NCBI GenBank assembly: GCA_032158295.1
Contig: CM063252.1
Coordinates: 9,536,744 to 9,600,743, forward strand
Reading direction: 5' to 3'
Source: Pycnopodia helianthoides
Lineage: Eukaryota > Echinodermata > Asteroidea > Forcipulatida > Asteriidae
Length of the DNA: 64,000 bases
This document shows, piece after piece, positions 53,420 to 64,000 of the stretch (position 1 is the stretch's first letter; each line of letters begins with the position of its first letter). Position numbers and translations under genes: made by a program. The notes beneath the pieces are model-generated. The model ran no database searches. It was given only the letters and a program-made list of their open reading frames with translations, and was not told the DNA's origin.

Positions 53420-54100
53420 TTTGAGCCCCTCTTTTAAGCCCCCATCCTCATTGCAGAAGAGTCTATATAGGCTACTGAGGATGGGATGATCCTTTAGCAA
53501 TCAATCTTCCGCACACCGTGATGTGTGGGCATTTGAAACATTATAAAGTCATTGTTTAAATTTGCGTCTGGTGAGTATGCCTAATCTATATGTGCAGGTG
53601 AAGTTATGGTTTATTTTACTTTCCTTATAAAAACTAACATCATTCAATCTCTTTGTCAATTTTACAATTTGTCTTGTTACACAACGGTAGACAGATTGTG
53701 AATTTTTCCCGGGTCGAGAACCAATCAAGTGATGTGATACAAGGACGCATGTACATGGCTCAGGGGAACACGAGTGATATACCCCCACGGGGTACGTTAC
53801 CTTGATCGTACCCACTGTCGGTCAATTCCAGGGCCCTGTAATTCTGACAAGGATAGCCCCGGGTTCGAGGTTGTAATTACGCTGGTACTAGGCTGGTTTC
53901 GGTATACGTTCCTTGTGCGATGTGCCGCAAGGAACAGTAAAGTCATATTTTTGTTGACGACCTGTTCGTCTGCTTTTTGTAATTGTGCCAACTTCGTCGC
54001 AATAACGTTGGAAAACGACAACAGCTCGCCTCAAAAGAAGAGGAATCTATTACCATGGTATAACAAAACTATTGTATGATAGCTAACATTAAACTACGCG
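53420..54100. other. Intergenic or SLC5 intronic, nothing recognised
   Basis: The 101-codon frame at 53774-54079 and its antisense lack domain similarity. The missing SLC5 exons were searched for here and not found. Confidence 0.35.
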
Positions 54101-54103
54101 CCT

Positions 54104-54740
54104 AAACTATCCTCGTCTGATTTACAACAATATTAACTTTTCTACGGCCTCGGATTGTTAAGAAACATTGTCTACAGATTAAAAGATGATGAGGAAAAGC
54201 ATTACAACTTATATGGTTATTATATTGACATTTACAATCGTGTATTTCCTACAATATACCCACTTCCGTCACACTGTAAATACATCACCATTAAAAAAGG
54301 GGATTCATGTCTAACACATAGATGGGCCTAAAATTTCCTTGTCTGAATTATATATACAAATATTAACCTTTATATGGCCTCGAATTAATAAGAAACGTTG
54401 TCAACAGATTCAAAAATGATGAGTAAAAACTAATAAAGTCATGTTATTAATATCTAAAATTGTGTATTTCCTACAATACACCCGCTACCGTCGCGATGTA
54501 AACACGTCAACATGCAAAAAACTGTTTTATGTCTAACACTTACTATGCGCCTAAACTAGCCTTGTCTATTCGATAACAACATAGACTTGTTTACAAGTCG
54601 CTCTTACTGCAGCTACAGTACACGTCCTTCCTCCGTACAATTGTTTTTGAACGTTGTGTCGGGAGGGCTAAATAGCTGTGAAACGTTGTCTTCAGATGTA
54701 AACAAAACTACGAGACAAAGTTATCACAATATAAATGCCC
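54104..54740. repeat. Degenerate tandem repeat of about 245 bp, 2 to 3 copies
   Basis: Shared blocks: ATGGCCTCG/ACGGCCTCGGATT, TAAGAAACATTGTC.ACAGATT, GATGATGAG, TGTATTTCCTACAATA.ACCC, TGTCTAACAC. A third partial unit starts near 54550 (GAAACGTTGTCTTCAGAT). Confidence 0.7.
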
Positions 54741-54903
54741 TGCAATAATAAGAACAGTACTAATAATTGTTATTATTGTTATTATTAATAATTTTTTCGT
54801 TTACTTCGCGCATAATTTATACCTTTGTATTTAAACCATTGTAAACTGTTTTCCTGATTACGGCTTTAAAAAAAAAAATCGAAGAGAAATTGGTGTGAAC
54901 CTA

Positions 54904-55567
54904 GCCCCGACCTAAATGTAGCCCGAAACGTGTACCTACATGTAGCCCAACATAAATGTAGCCCAACATTTGTACCTAAATGTATCCGCCTAACTGTAGC
55001 CCAAAACTTGTACCTAAATGTATCTTGACCTAAATGTAGCCCAAAACCTTTACCTAAATGTATCCCGACCTAAATTTAGCCCAAAACTTGTACCTAAATG
55101 TATCTTGACCTAAATGTAGCCCAAAACTTGTACCTAAATGTATCCCGACCTAATTAGCCCAAAACTTGTACCTAAATGTATCCCAACCTAACTGTAGCCC
55201 AAACTTGTACCTAAATGTATCTGACCTAAATGTAGCCCAAAACCTTTACCTAAATGTATCCCGACCTAAATTTAGCCCAAAACTTGTACCTAAATGTATC
55301 TTGACCTAAATGTAGCCCAAAACTTTTGCCTAAATGTATCCCGACCTAAATGTAGCCCAAAACTTGTACCTACATGTATCCCAACCTAACTGCAGCCCAA
55401 AACTTGTACCTAAATGTATCCCGACCTAAAAGAAGCCCAAAACTTGTACCTTAATGTTTCCCAACCTAACTGTAGCCCAAAACTTGTACCTAAATGTATC
55501 TTGACCTAACTGTAGCCCAAAACTTATACCTAAATGTATCATCGACCTAAATGTAGCCCCAAACTGT
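54904..55567. repeat. 40-bp minisatellite, about 16 copies
   Basis: The unit is ACCTAAATGTAGCCCAAAAC then TTGTACCTAAATGTATCCCG, with TCTTG/TCCCG variants. The last unit runs into the stop codon of the fibrinogen-like gene, so that gene's 3' UTR lies in the array. Confidence 0.93.
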
Positions 55568-55569
55568 AG

Positions 55570-56568
55570 CTAATTCAAGACTTGTCGTATTTTCATGTTG
55601 CATTTTTTAAATGAGTACCACCAGGTCCTATAGTATTTCCATTGTATTCCGTGTCCGTAACCACCCTGATCACCCCCATAGTAGTATTTACCGTTCAGAT
55701 GTGCAGAAAAGCAGGCATTAAACCACCAGGCGCCATCGTAGGTTGATGCACAGTTACCAGAAGATCTATCGCTGTCCCGATCCGGGGTTGAAAACGACAT
55801 CCCATTGTCTGGCGTCATTGAATCACCTTCCGTACTGTCCTTGCTATATAAGCCAACCGAAAGTGTGTACTCAGAGCCTAAGACAGCAAACCTGCCGTAC
55901 GAAACCCAGAAGGTCTCTCCTTCCCAGTCTTCGAAATCCACTCTCAGTTGCCATTGATCATCCGACCCAGTAAGTTCACGCAGGATATCATTCCCCAACC
56001 AGAACTCATTCTGCAGATCGCCGAACCCAGATTGGTATTGAGCCCAGTAACGGTTAAAGTTACCGGAGCCATCTTGTCTCCTCTGGAACACGATCCAGCC
56101 ACCTCCATCTGTCTCCATGTCACAATAAACCTGCAACTTGCCAGACGTCGAGGCACCAGGAAAAATGGAGTATACGCCATTGACGCGGTAGCCGGCTTTC
56201 ACAAACATCAGGCATGTGCTGTAACTGGCGTCAGATGTGGTCGAGAGTTCGGGGGTCCCAAAATGGCCGTCGTAGTAAACACTTCCTCGTAGACTAACAA
56301 AGTCAGCGGAACTGTCAACTCTATTGGCATTATTCAGTACGCAAATATGTTTAGTCATGTGGTAATTGAATGATGTACAATTTAAGTCCATAGAGCAGTC
56401 TCGCCCACAGATCACAGGAGAAGAAACAGTCTTCCACTGAATTGCGTGACTGAGTAAAGCCCGGTTACTGGCTGGATACAGGTCCGCAATCAGCCACTTC
56501 TGAACACTCCCGCTACTCTGATAAAATAAGACAGTCAGACATAAGGCTATCATGTCAACTTTCTTCAT
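55570..56568 (-). CDS. Secreted PAN/apple plus fibrinogen-related domain protein
   Basis: Single-exon frame, 332 residues from the ATG at 56568. An in-frame upstream ATG at 56649 would add 27 residues read from a poly-G run and was rejected because the lower start gives a clean signal peptide (MKKVDMIALCLTVLFYQSSG). A PAN/apple-like cysteine module follows at about 45-98 (C54, C58, C64, C76). The fibrinogen C-terminal domain spans about 116-330: YCDMETDGGGWIVFQRRQDG, YWAQYQSGFGDLQNEFWLGN, Ca2+-site-like DRDSD at 263-267, and NCASTYDGAWWFNACFSAHL then NGKYY. FReD proteins of invertebrates act as ficolin- or tachylectin-like pattern-recognition lectins; a secreted immune or adhesive role is inferred. 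The stop is at the edge of a 40-bp minisatellite. A second copy of its upstream region is at 63395-64000. Confidence 0.92.
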   Translation of the reverse strand: MKKVDMIALCLTVLFYQSSGSVQKWLIADLYPASNRALLSHAIQWKTVSSPVICGRDCSMDLNCTSFNYHMTKHICVLNNANRVDSSADFVSLRGSVYYDGHFGTPELSTTSDASYSTCLMFVKAGYRVNGVYSIFPGASTSGKLQVYCDMETDGGGWIVFQRRQDGSGNFNRYWAQYQSGFGDLQNEFWLGNDILRELTGSDDQWQLRVDFEDWEGETFWVSYGRFAVLGSEYTLSVGLYSKDSTEGDSMTPDNGMSFSTPDRDSDRSSGNCASTYDGAWWFNACFSAHLNGKYYYGGDQGGYGHGIQWKYYRTWWYSFKKCNMKIRQVLN

Positions 56569-56850
56569 GATATCTACGATGCCAATGGAGCGGTGAAACA
56601 GACGAACCATCATTGAAGCTTCCAATTTGGGGGGGGGGGGTACCTCCACAGTCAGACAACGGGTACAAATACTTCGGTTCGTAGATTCTGTTTTGGACTG
56701 AGCAGTACCGTGTGCTAACGCTCAGGCAAGTTGATGTATTCTACCGAAGCTAGATATAAGAACTGTCCCCGGGGGTGTAGCGCGACCAGGGAGAAAATAA
56801 ACTGGAGCTATGTCACCTATAGCAACTAAATTGTAACCGGTGGCAACGGG
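56569..56850 (-). promoter_or_regulatory. 5' UTR and promoter region of the FReD gene
   Basis: Contains a poly-G run (56632-56641) and blocks (TACCTCCA..CAGTCAGACAA, TTCTACCGAAGC, TGTAGCGCGACCAGGGAGAA) that recur in order at 63395-63985. Their conservation suggests either functional promoter elements or recent duplication. Confidence 0.5.
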
Positions 56851-57182
56851 TAAATGCCAACTTAAGGGTTATTGATTTCTCGGCCATCGCATTGAAATGG
56901 GCGTGAAGCAAATTACTTCTGCACCATCATTTTTTTAATTGCTACCAGGCTGGAGGACACTTGTATAACCAAAAGTGGTAATACTGCAGCAGTCCAAGGT
57001 ATCACAAGATTGAAACTACAATGCGGCTACATATGGCCTTGCCAGTGTGTCACCGTTGTGCACAGTGGGACTCAGTTAAACAACCCGGTGTGGATATGGA
57101 CACCAGTATTATTTCCGACAAGTCGTGAATTTTATCTGGGTCATTGGGGTCAATATTCACGGCTTGGAGGCACGTGATTGTC
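56851..57182. other. Intergenic, nothing recognised
   Basis: No coding or repeat structure seen. Confidence 0.35.
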
Positions 57183-57577
57183 TTAAAGGAACATTGTAGA
57201 ATTGGTTTTTGCTATACAAAACAGTTGCTGGCAGTGTAAGCACTTTATGTAATCCACCATATACATAAACTGACAAACCTGTAGAAGTTTGAGATCGATC
57301 GGCAATTTGGGTCACGAGAAAATAGTGAAAAACCGATTACACATTTGCATGAAATCATATAGATTCAACAAATGAATAAAACACTTACTGAGCGATAAAC
57401 TCCAATCGGAAAATTAGTTTATTCATTTCTCATCAAATATGGCATTTCAGACAGAAATAATTCAATGGATGTTTTCTACTATCATCATCATTAGACTGTG
57501 TAAATTTTATGTAAATCCGTGATCAAAAAGTATATTTTACAAGTTTTTTTCTTACCAATTCTGTAATGTTCCTTTAA
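57183..57577 (-). mobile_element. Family A TTAA element, inverted
   Basis: TTAAAGGAACATTGTAGAAT at the left, ACCAATTCTGTAATGTTCC then TTTAA at the right. The core is in reverse. Confidence 0.9.
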
Positions 57578-58968
57578 ACTATACCGTCAATTTCACGATT
57601 GCCCACATCGAGGGAATTTTTGCACAAGTCGTAAATAGTGACTTTGGGGCCGTACAGAAAAATCTCTTCTTTTTTTAAATCTCTATCCTTTTTTTGCGAA
57701 ATAGTAGGAGGTTGGGTCAAAATAAAATAACTGAAAATTGAAATTCAGTTTACAATTAAAATATAAGAAGGGATAACACCCAGCAGTCCCTTCCAGACCG
57801 TTTGCTATGCTATGCTGTCTATAGTGTAATGGGTCGACCTTGTTTCGATAGCTGACCTCCGTGTACGTGCGCAAGGTGGCAAGAATTTCCCTCAGCTACA
57901 AAGTGCATGCTGGAAGCCAAGGAAGAGCCATTGAAAACGCCATGGGCTGATGGGAGTAACAATAGCCTAAAATATCTGCATTGCTTTGCTCGTCAATGCA
58001 AAACAAACTCGAAAGAAAGACCGACATTATTTTTAAACAGTGACAACTCTGCAGTGCCCCTGATGAGGGCACAAATCGTTGATTATATTGACGTCAATAC
58101 TTTGGTAAACGGGTTTCCATAAAAGATTCTCAGGGGTAGAAGGAAAAAGAAAGCAGATTATGTTCTTACTCATTTGTTCTGTCGTGATAAATGAGAGATA
58201 ATTAATATCCTCGTTACAGTATCGTTGCGTGTAATAGAATGCAGTTCCCATTAAGATGTCATAAAGTTTTAATGGGCATTGTATGTAAATGCTTGAGAAA
58301 ACTGTGTAGTGGACCCATTAAACATTGGCGTCAATAGTCACGGCTTTGAGGCACGCGATTGTCATAAACAATACCGTCATTTGCACGACCGTCAATCTCA
58401 CGACTGCAATAACTGTAATTAATCCATTTGTGTTTGTGTTTGTGTTTGTCTGAGCATACCTACTTCAAGCTTAGGCTTTTCTGGCTATGCCCCCATTTCC
58501 AATTATCCTCTTACTGTTCTTTTATTATTGTTATGATGATTCTCTGTTGGAGTGGAAATAAAAGTCTTGAAATGGAAAAATTACGCACAGCGCTCGGTAA
58601 ACATCGAAGGCCTAATGTGCATATTGATCGAGTGCCTACTGGTGGTAGAAAAAATTGGAGTCATGTAAAAAATAAGCTTAGTTTTCAAACTGGTCGAAGC
58701 CAGAATTTAAGCTTGTTCGATCGAATTCAACCAGTGTGAATGACTTCAGCCATGAAGTAGGGTCCGCATCTTATAATAAGTGGAATTGTATTTTACGGTT
58801 CGATGGCTTGCGTATAGCCAAAACGTTGCCGACATTTTCTGTATACGCGTGTGGATGTTTTAGGCGGTTTAGTCTGTGAACGTGCAGTTTGTGGTAATAT
58901 TGCGCGATGACGTACAGCCACAACCTCGTCCCCATGAATTACTTTATTTCCAACCATGTTTACAATGG
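57578..58968. other. Intergenic, no gene seen
   Basis: Short frames only. TCACGGCTTTGAGGCACG near 58338 recurs as TCACGGCTTGGAGGCACG near 57157. Confidence 0.4.
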
Positions 58969-59503
58969 GTGCGTTCGATTAGCTTCCCCGGGTCGACCCA
59001 GGTCTTCCCCCGGTGCGTTCGAATAGCTTTGACGTCATTCTCGGGGCTCACCCGGGTCAGCCCCAAGTGCCCTGCTTGTGGAGGGGGTCACTAGGGGCTG
59101 ACCGAGGTGCATGACGTCACGACGAAAACATTTCTCAATGGCCACCATTTTGTTTGTAATTCAGCGGGGCACTTTCGGGAGGTTTGGCATAGATTTTTAC
59201 CTTTTAAACAGCGACTTTGTGAGCAGAAGTATTTTTTTTATTCGAAGATGGGTAATTGTGTATCAACTAGGGCGTGTAAAATAATTTAAAGTTGCAGTTA
59301 TACCTTGATGATAATTATTTTACGATCTTTTCGTGAATCTGCGGACTTAATGAACAAAATTAAAGTAGTTCCGGGTCGGCTGTCCCAAGATGCATTGGTG
59401 TAATTGCTGGGGGAAGTTTGCGTTCGATTAGCTCAGGTCAGGGGCTCACCAGGATGAGCACACCGGGGTCGACCCGGGGAAGCTAATCGAACGTACCCAA
59501 AAG
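58969..59503. mobile_element. CGTTCGATTAGCT transposon, copy without the array
   Basis: GGGTGCGTTCGATTAGCTTC at the left, GGGAAGCTAATCGAACGTAC then CC at the right. Contains one unit AGTGCCCTGCTTGTGGAGGG then GGTCACTAGGGGC at the place where copy 22375-23689 has the 23-bp array. Confidence 0.85.
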
Positions 59504-60212
59504 TAAACCCTGGGAGGGAAACTCCTTACTTGGACCCTGATTGGACAAAACCAAATGTTAACCTTTGTCAGAACAGCCGGCCGGCAACCAATGTACAGAC
59601 AGGCTATTAAATCTGGTACCGGACAACGAGACCATGATGAAGACGTGAATTTCAAAAAGTAGCCAGACTATTCTAATTTGCATGATATGTAAATGATCAA
59701 ATACCAGGGTGAGAGAGCGGTCAACCTCGTACTACTCGACACACCCTGGGGACGAGTTTGGTACAGCCACTGGCTTCAACTGCCTGTTACATATTGCTCC
59801 GCCCCTTACGTGTTGTCCAATCACGCTAAGATCCCATACATGAGGAAAGTAAACATGTGTGCGCGCGTATAAAGCGCGCACATTCATGTCGCGAGTGTGG
59901 CATTGGAGTGGTGATACAGCCAATGCTGTGAAAGGTCAATTATGTTAAGGGGGTGGGTCTTAATGGATCTGTCTATTGCCGTTGCTCGGAAGCATGCTGC
60001 TCCATGACTAGTAGCAAGTTGGGAGCAACAAGTTGATCGATCGTTTTAATATAACCCAATCGTTCAAACAAATTGACTTGCCGACACAAAGAAAACGTAA
60101 TCGTTGCCGTCAAGAGCATACGCATCGATTCTCGATTTTACAATTTAAACGTGGTCCACTTAATATAAGAGTGGCCATGCAAAAAACGCCGTATCTCGCC
60201 ACGTTTTGTGTT

Positions 60213-60601
60213 TTAAAGGTGCTGCATGCGTCTGGTAATTGGAGCCTACTGATTGTGTTAATCCTACATAAATGTTGGTACATACAATCAAACTAATCTG
60301 TGAAAATTTCACTTCAAAAGGTGGTCGCGTTTTTGAGATATCACCGAAAAACCGGAGCGAATATTTCCACGCAGGAAGAATATTCCCCATAGGAATACAC
60401 AGTCTGAGAAGCGTTTCTGACACGCTTCTCAGATCCAAATTTGGGAGAATAAAAAGTGATATATTTTCCACAACCGTTGTACTTCGAAGTTAAAAGTTTC
60501 TCAAAATCCATTTTACTATACCCAAAGCTGCTGTACCAAGTAAGTTTGTATTGCCATTAATATTGTTCAGAGTCATTACCAAACGTGTACTGTGTCTTTA
60601 A
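60213..60601 (+). mobile_element. TTAA element (GGTGCTGCATGCGTCTGG ends)
   Basis: TTAAAGGTGCTGCATGCGTC then TGGTAATTGGAG; 3' TCATTACCAAACGTGTACTG then TGTCTTTAA. Related to the 37016-37241 palindrome; contains AATCTGTGAAAATTTCACTT of the shared core. Confidence 0.75.
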
Positions 60602-60710
60602 TGGATCTGTCTATTGCCGCTGCTCGGAAGCATGCTGCTCGATGACCAGTAGCAAGTTGGGGACAACAAGTTGATCAATCGTTTTAATATAACCCAATCT
60701 TTAACCCTCG

Positions 60711-61165
60711 GAGCAGCGGGCCCTTCTGTAAAACGCGGTGGATCCAGTTCGAGAATTTTTTCACCACCCAGTTTTTTAGGTCAATGACCCCCTCCTGCAA
60801 GCCCAAAGCAATTTTAAACTCCACAGGGCTTTTGTCTGGGCCAGCAGTGTGTGTTATTTACGACCTGTTTTAGCTCTGGGCGGCACAGGGTTGACACAAA
60901 GAGATAATGGCACAAGGAGTTGGCTCAATAAGATATCAAGTTACAATTCCCAAGGGCATAGCTGTCCATTGGGACTGCTGTCATTAAATAATTCTTACTC
61001 GGCAGTGGTTATAGCCTGGCCAATGGGAGTCTACAGGCTTGTGGTGTATACAAGGGGTGTCGAATACAAAAAATCGTGGCTTTTTTGGCCCATTGAAAAA
61101 AAAATTATGACCATATTTGGAATATGTGGAGAATTTTTTCACCACGTTGCTTCTCCGAGGGTTAA
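60711..61165. mobile_element. piggyBac-like MITE with TTAA target duplication
   Basis: TTAA|CCCTCGGAGcAG at the left and TTCTCCGAGGG|TTAA at the right. Terminal CCCT/AGGG next to TTAA is the piggyBac pattern. The paralogous copy 1 shows the empty site (AACCCAATCGTTCAAACAAA). 455 bp, no transposase. Confidence 0.8.
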
Positions 61166-61424
61166 AAAAAAAAGGGACTTTCCGACACAAAGAAAACGTA
61201 ATCGTTGCGTCAAGGGCATACGCATCGATTCTCGATTTTACAATTTAAACGCGGTCCACTTATAAGAGTGACCATGCAAAAACGCCACGTTTTGTGTTTT
61301 AACGCTAAATTCGTGTGGACTTGAGAACGAGAGAGGTCCACTTAATGTAGGGACTTGAAACACTATGTGGACTTACACAGGCCCACACTGTGTTTTTTCA
61401 CAGTGTTGAGGAATATGATTTTTC

Positions 61425-61828
61425 TTAAAGGCACTTGACACTTTGGGTAATAACTCAAAATATTTGTTAGCATACAAAAATTACTTGGTAACGAGCAATG
61501 AAGAGCTGTTGATTGTGAGAAACGGCTCCCTCTGAAGTAACGAGCTGTTGATTGTGAGAAACGGCTCCCTCTGAAGTAACGTAGTTTTTGAGAAAGAGGT
61601 AATTTCTCACTCAAATAATAAAAGACTTCTAGCTGAAGCCTTTTATTGTGCATCTTACAGCACACAAAGTAATGCAACAAGAGTGTTTTTTCTTTCATTA
61701 TTTTCTTGCAAATTCGATGACCAATTGAGCCCAAATTTTCACAGGTTTGTTATTTTATGCATATGATGGGATACACCAAGTGAGAATACTGGTCTTCGAC
61801 AATTACAAAACGTGTCCAGTGCCTTTAA
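61425..61828 (-). mobile_element. Family C TTAA element, inverted
   Basis: TTAAAGGCACTTGACACTTT at the left, ACGTGTCCAGTGCCTTTAA at the right. Holds a 43-bp direct repeat (GAGCTGTTGATTGTGAGAAA) at about 61504-61578. Confidence 0.85.
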
Positions 61829-62580
61829 GTGTACAGAAGAAAGGAATGTCTACAGAGTGACTGCAACACAGAGCTATATAATAGAGCTGTGTGTGCGCGT
61901 GAGTGTGTCTACAAATTCAAACCGAGGACTTTAACCCAAAACTGCTTACCAACCAAAAAGGACCTACGGTATAAATGGGGGGAAAAGTTAATGGCCTGAC
62001 GTTTCGACCCTTGCAGGGTCTTTCTCGAAGGCAAAAGGACAACACAACACACATAAATATGTAGACTGGTTTATAAGAAGCAGTCAAGTGGAAAGGATGA
62101 GGTTTTTGTTTAAGGATCTGTTACACCGTGACTGAATAGAGGAACAGTTAAGAGGGACGGGTGTAACTGGTTCTGACACACACTGTCAGCTTTATATGTA
62201 ATCTATAGCCTGTGTTTGAACAACGAGACGGCTTGAACTAAGTCTAACTAAGTGACAGTTAATTTAAGTCTACGCGCTGATGTATTACGTCCGGCCGTCT
62301 GATCGTGCAAATACAGATCGTAGTTTAAATAAATGGATGCATTAGGAATGATTCATTCTATTACAGAAAATACATCACCTCCGATACCAACAAATGCATT
62401 TACAATGCGCATGCAGGTGAGTATTTTCTTATTAGAATAGAAAATCCCTGCGGATTTAGGGAGAATCCATTTTACTGTTCGGATACAAGTCAGACATACT
62501 CTGGAGAGAGACAACAAATGCAATATTCTTGAGAAAACAAAATTATCCGAGGCAATTTACTCGTGCATGCATCGGACATT
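61829..62580. other. Intergenic, no gene seen
   Basis: 61990-62030 has CTGACGTTTCGACCCTTGCA then GGGTCTTTCTCGAAGG, a motif seen at ends of many invertebrate repeats. Nothing else recognised. Confidence 0.4.
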
Positions 62581-62971
62581 TTAAAGGAACATTACAGAAT
62601 TGGTAAGAAAAAAACTTGTAAAATATACTTTTTGATCACAGATTTACATAAAACTTACACGGTCTAATGATGACGATAGTAGAAAACATCCCATGAAATA
62701 TTTCTGTCTGAATGCCATATTTGATGAGAAATGAATAAACTAATTTTCCGATTGGAGTTTATCGCACAGTGAGCGTTTTGTTCATGTGTTGATCTATATG
62801 ATTTCATGCAAATGTGTAATCGGTTTTCACTATTTTCTCGTGACCCAGATGGTCGATCGATCTCAAACTTCTACAGGTTTGTCAGTTTATGTATATGGCG
62901 GATTACATAAAGTGCTTACACTGCCAGCAACTGTTTTGTTAGCAAAAACCAAGTATGTAATGTTCCTTTAA
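62581..62971 (+). mobile_element. Family A TTAA element
   Basis: TTAAAGGAACATTACAGAAT to TATGTAATGTTCCTTTAA, complete core. Its right TTAA is shared with the next element. Confidence 0.9.
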
Positions 62972-63313
62972 AGGCCCTGTACACTATTGGTAAGATCGAA
63001 AAACACAAATGTTCACAGATTCACACATAACTTACATGATTTAAAGTAACTAATGGTAGAAAGGGTTCCTTAAAATATTTCTGCCTAAAATGCTATCGTT
63101 TCTGAGAAACGAGTAAAACAATAGTAATTATCGCGCGCGATAATTTGAAAAAAAAACAGAAAACACATAAGATCTCTTTTCACTATTTTCTCGTGACCTC
63201 GATGACCAATTGAGCTCAAACTTTCACAGGTTTGTTTGTTCATGCATATGTTTAATCACACAAAATGTGGACACTGATTTTGAGCTGTTACCAAAAGTGT
63301 ACAATACCTTTAA
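62968..63313 (+). mobile_element. Family B TTAA element, copy 2
   Basis: TTAAAGGCCCTGTACACTAT to AAAGTGTACAATACC then TTTAA, colinear with 11522-11863. Confidence 0.88.
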
Positions 63314-63394
63314 GCTTTGATTTCTGAATCATGAGAGTGTTTTAATTTTTTTTTTATATTTTTTTATATTCCTGTATATTTACACAGCGTTGTC

Positions 63395-64000
63395 TCCAAT
63401 TGGGGGTACCTCCAATCCTCCATTCAGACAATCGATACAAAGATTTGAGTTCGCACATTTTATTTTCGTGTGCGCATGCTTAAAGACACTGGACACCTTT
63501 GGTAATTGTCAAAGACCAGTCTTCTCACTTGGTGTATCTCAACATATGCACAAAATAACAAACATGTGAAAATTTGAACTCAATTGGTCGTCGAAGTTGC
63601 GAGATAATAATGGAAGAAAAAACAATCTTGTCCATGTTGTCACACGAAGTTGTGTGCTTTCAGATGCCTGATTTCGATTTCGAGACCTCACGCGTGAGGT
63701 CTCAAAATCAATTCAAATATTTTACTGAGAAATTACTTCTTTCACAAAAACTACATTTCTTCAGAGGGAGCCGTTTCTCACAATGTTTTATACTATCAAC
63801 AGCTCTCCATTGCTCGTTACCAAGTAAGTTTTATGCTAACAATTATTTTGAGTAATTACCAATAGTGTCCAGTGCCTTTAAGGATTCTACCGAAGCAAGG
63901 AGATATTAAACTGTCCTCGAAGTGTAGCGCGACCAGGGAGAAATTAATATTGGAGTTAATCAAATGTTACATATATACCTTTCCATTGCTGATAAGCAAA
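63395..64000 (-). other. Second copy of the FReD upstream region, interrupted by a family C element
   Basis: CTCCAATTGGGGGTACCTCC, CATTCAGACAATCGATACAA then, after the insertion, GGATTCTACCGAAGCAAGG, TGTAGCGCGACCAGGGAGAA. It matches 56625-56810 in order and orientation. No fibrinogen-like coding sequence remains on the gene side (63314-63394). Confidence 0.75.
63480..63881 (+). mobile_element. Family C TTAA element, intact
   Basis: TTAAAGACACTGGACACCTT then TGGTAATTG; 3' ATTACCAATAGTGTCCAGTG then CCTTTAA. Core: CAATTGGTCGTCGAAGTTGC. The palindrome GAGACCTCACGCGTGAGGTC is at its centre. Confidence 0.9.

Larger units (their letters stand above)
59955..61285. repeat. Tandem duplication of about 255 bp, separated and split by TTAA elements
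   Basis: Copy 1 is 59960-60212 (AATGGATCTGTCTATTGCCG.. CACGTTTTGTGTTTTAA). Copy 2 is 60600-60714 plus 61166-61303. Between the copies lies the TTAA element 60213-60601, and inside copy 2 lies 60711-61165. Confidence 0.85.

Noticed and set aside
56569..56649. N-terminal extension of the FReD protein (MEVPPPPK)
   Set aside because: It is read through a poly-G run and would bury the signal peptide.
57907..58122. 71-codon frame as a gene
   Set aside because: No domain, no splice context, and partly antisense to another short frame.

Overview
This is eukaryotic (metazoan) nuclear DNA: genes are split by GT-AG introns, gene density is low, and dozens of short non-autonomous transposons and tandem repeats fill the spaces. 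The protein similarities (a CHMP2B-type ESCRT subunit, an SLC5 sodium/sugar symporter, an opsin-like receptor, a fibrinogen-related secreted protein) and the repeat landscape suggest a marine deuterostome, most likely an echinoderm, perhaps a sea star. That assignment is inference. Nothing in the window is viral or prokaryotic.

Layout. 1-5000: repeats only (foldback element, 16-bp minisatellite, tRNA-derived SINE). 5020-17337 (+): seven exons of a CHMP2B-like ESCRT-III gene; the first coding exon (about 12 residues) was not found, and one exon (10998-11047) is one base out of frame. 17338-31800: no gene; it holds a TTAGGG-type tract, a degenerate repeat series with a CRE-like palindrome, a transposon carrying a 23-bp minisatellite, and a 400-bp CT tract. 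31836-32867 (-): intronless opsin-like GPCR that lacks the usual retinal lysine. 36699-37554: a very long inverted repeat. 37876-38997 (+): intronless orphan class A GPCR. 41709-51786 (+): eight exons covering the N-terminal half of an SLC5/SGLT-like symporter; exon 4 is aberrant and the 3' exons were not found. 54904-55567: 40-bp minisatellite abutting 55570-56568 (-), a secreted PAN/apple plus fibrinogen-like protein. 57000-64000: nested TTAA elements, a tandem duplication with an inserted piggyBac-like element, and a second copy of the fibrinogen-like gene's upstream region without a recognisable coding part.

The genes do not form a pathway: one membrane-remodelling factor, two receptors, one transporter and one secreted lectin-like protein. 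The strongest structural theme is a group of TTAA-flanked MITE families. They share the terminal pattern TTAAAGG-N(12-16)-TTGGTAA, most also share an internal core of about 70 bp, and they sit inside introns, SINEs and each other.
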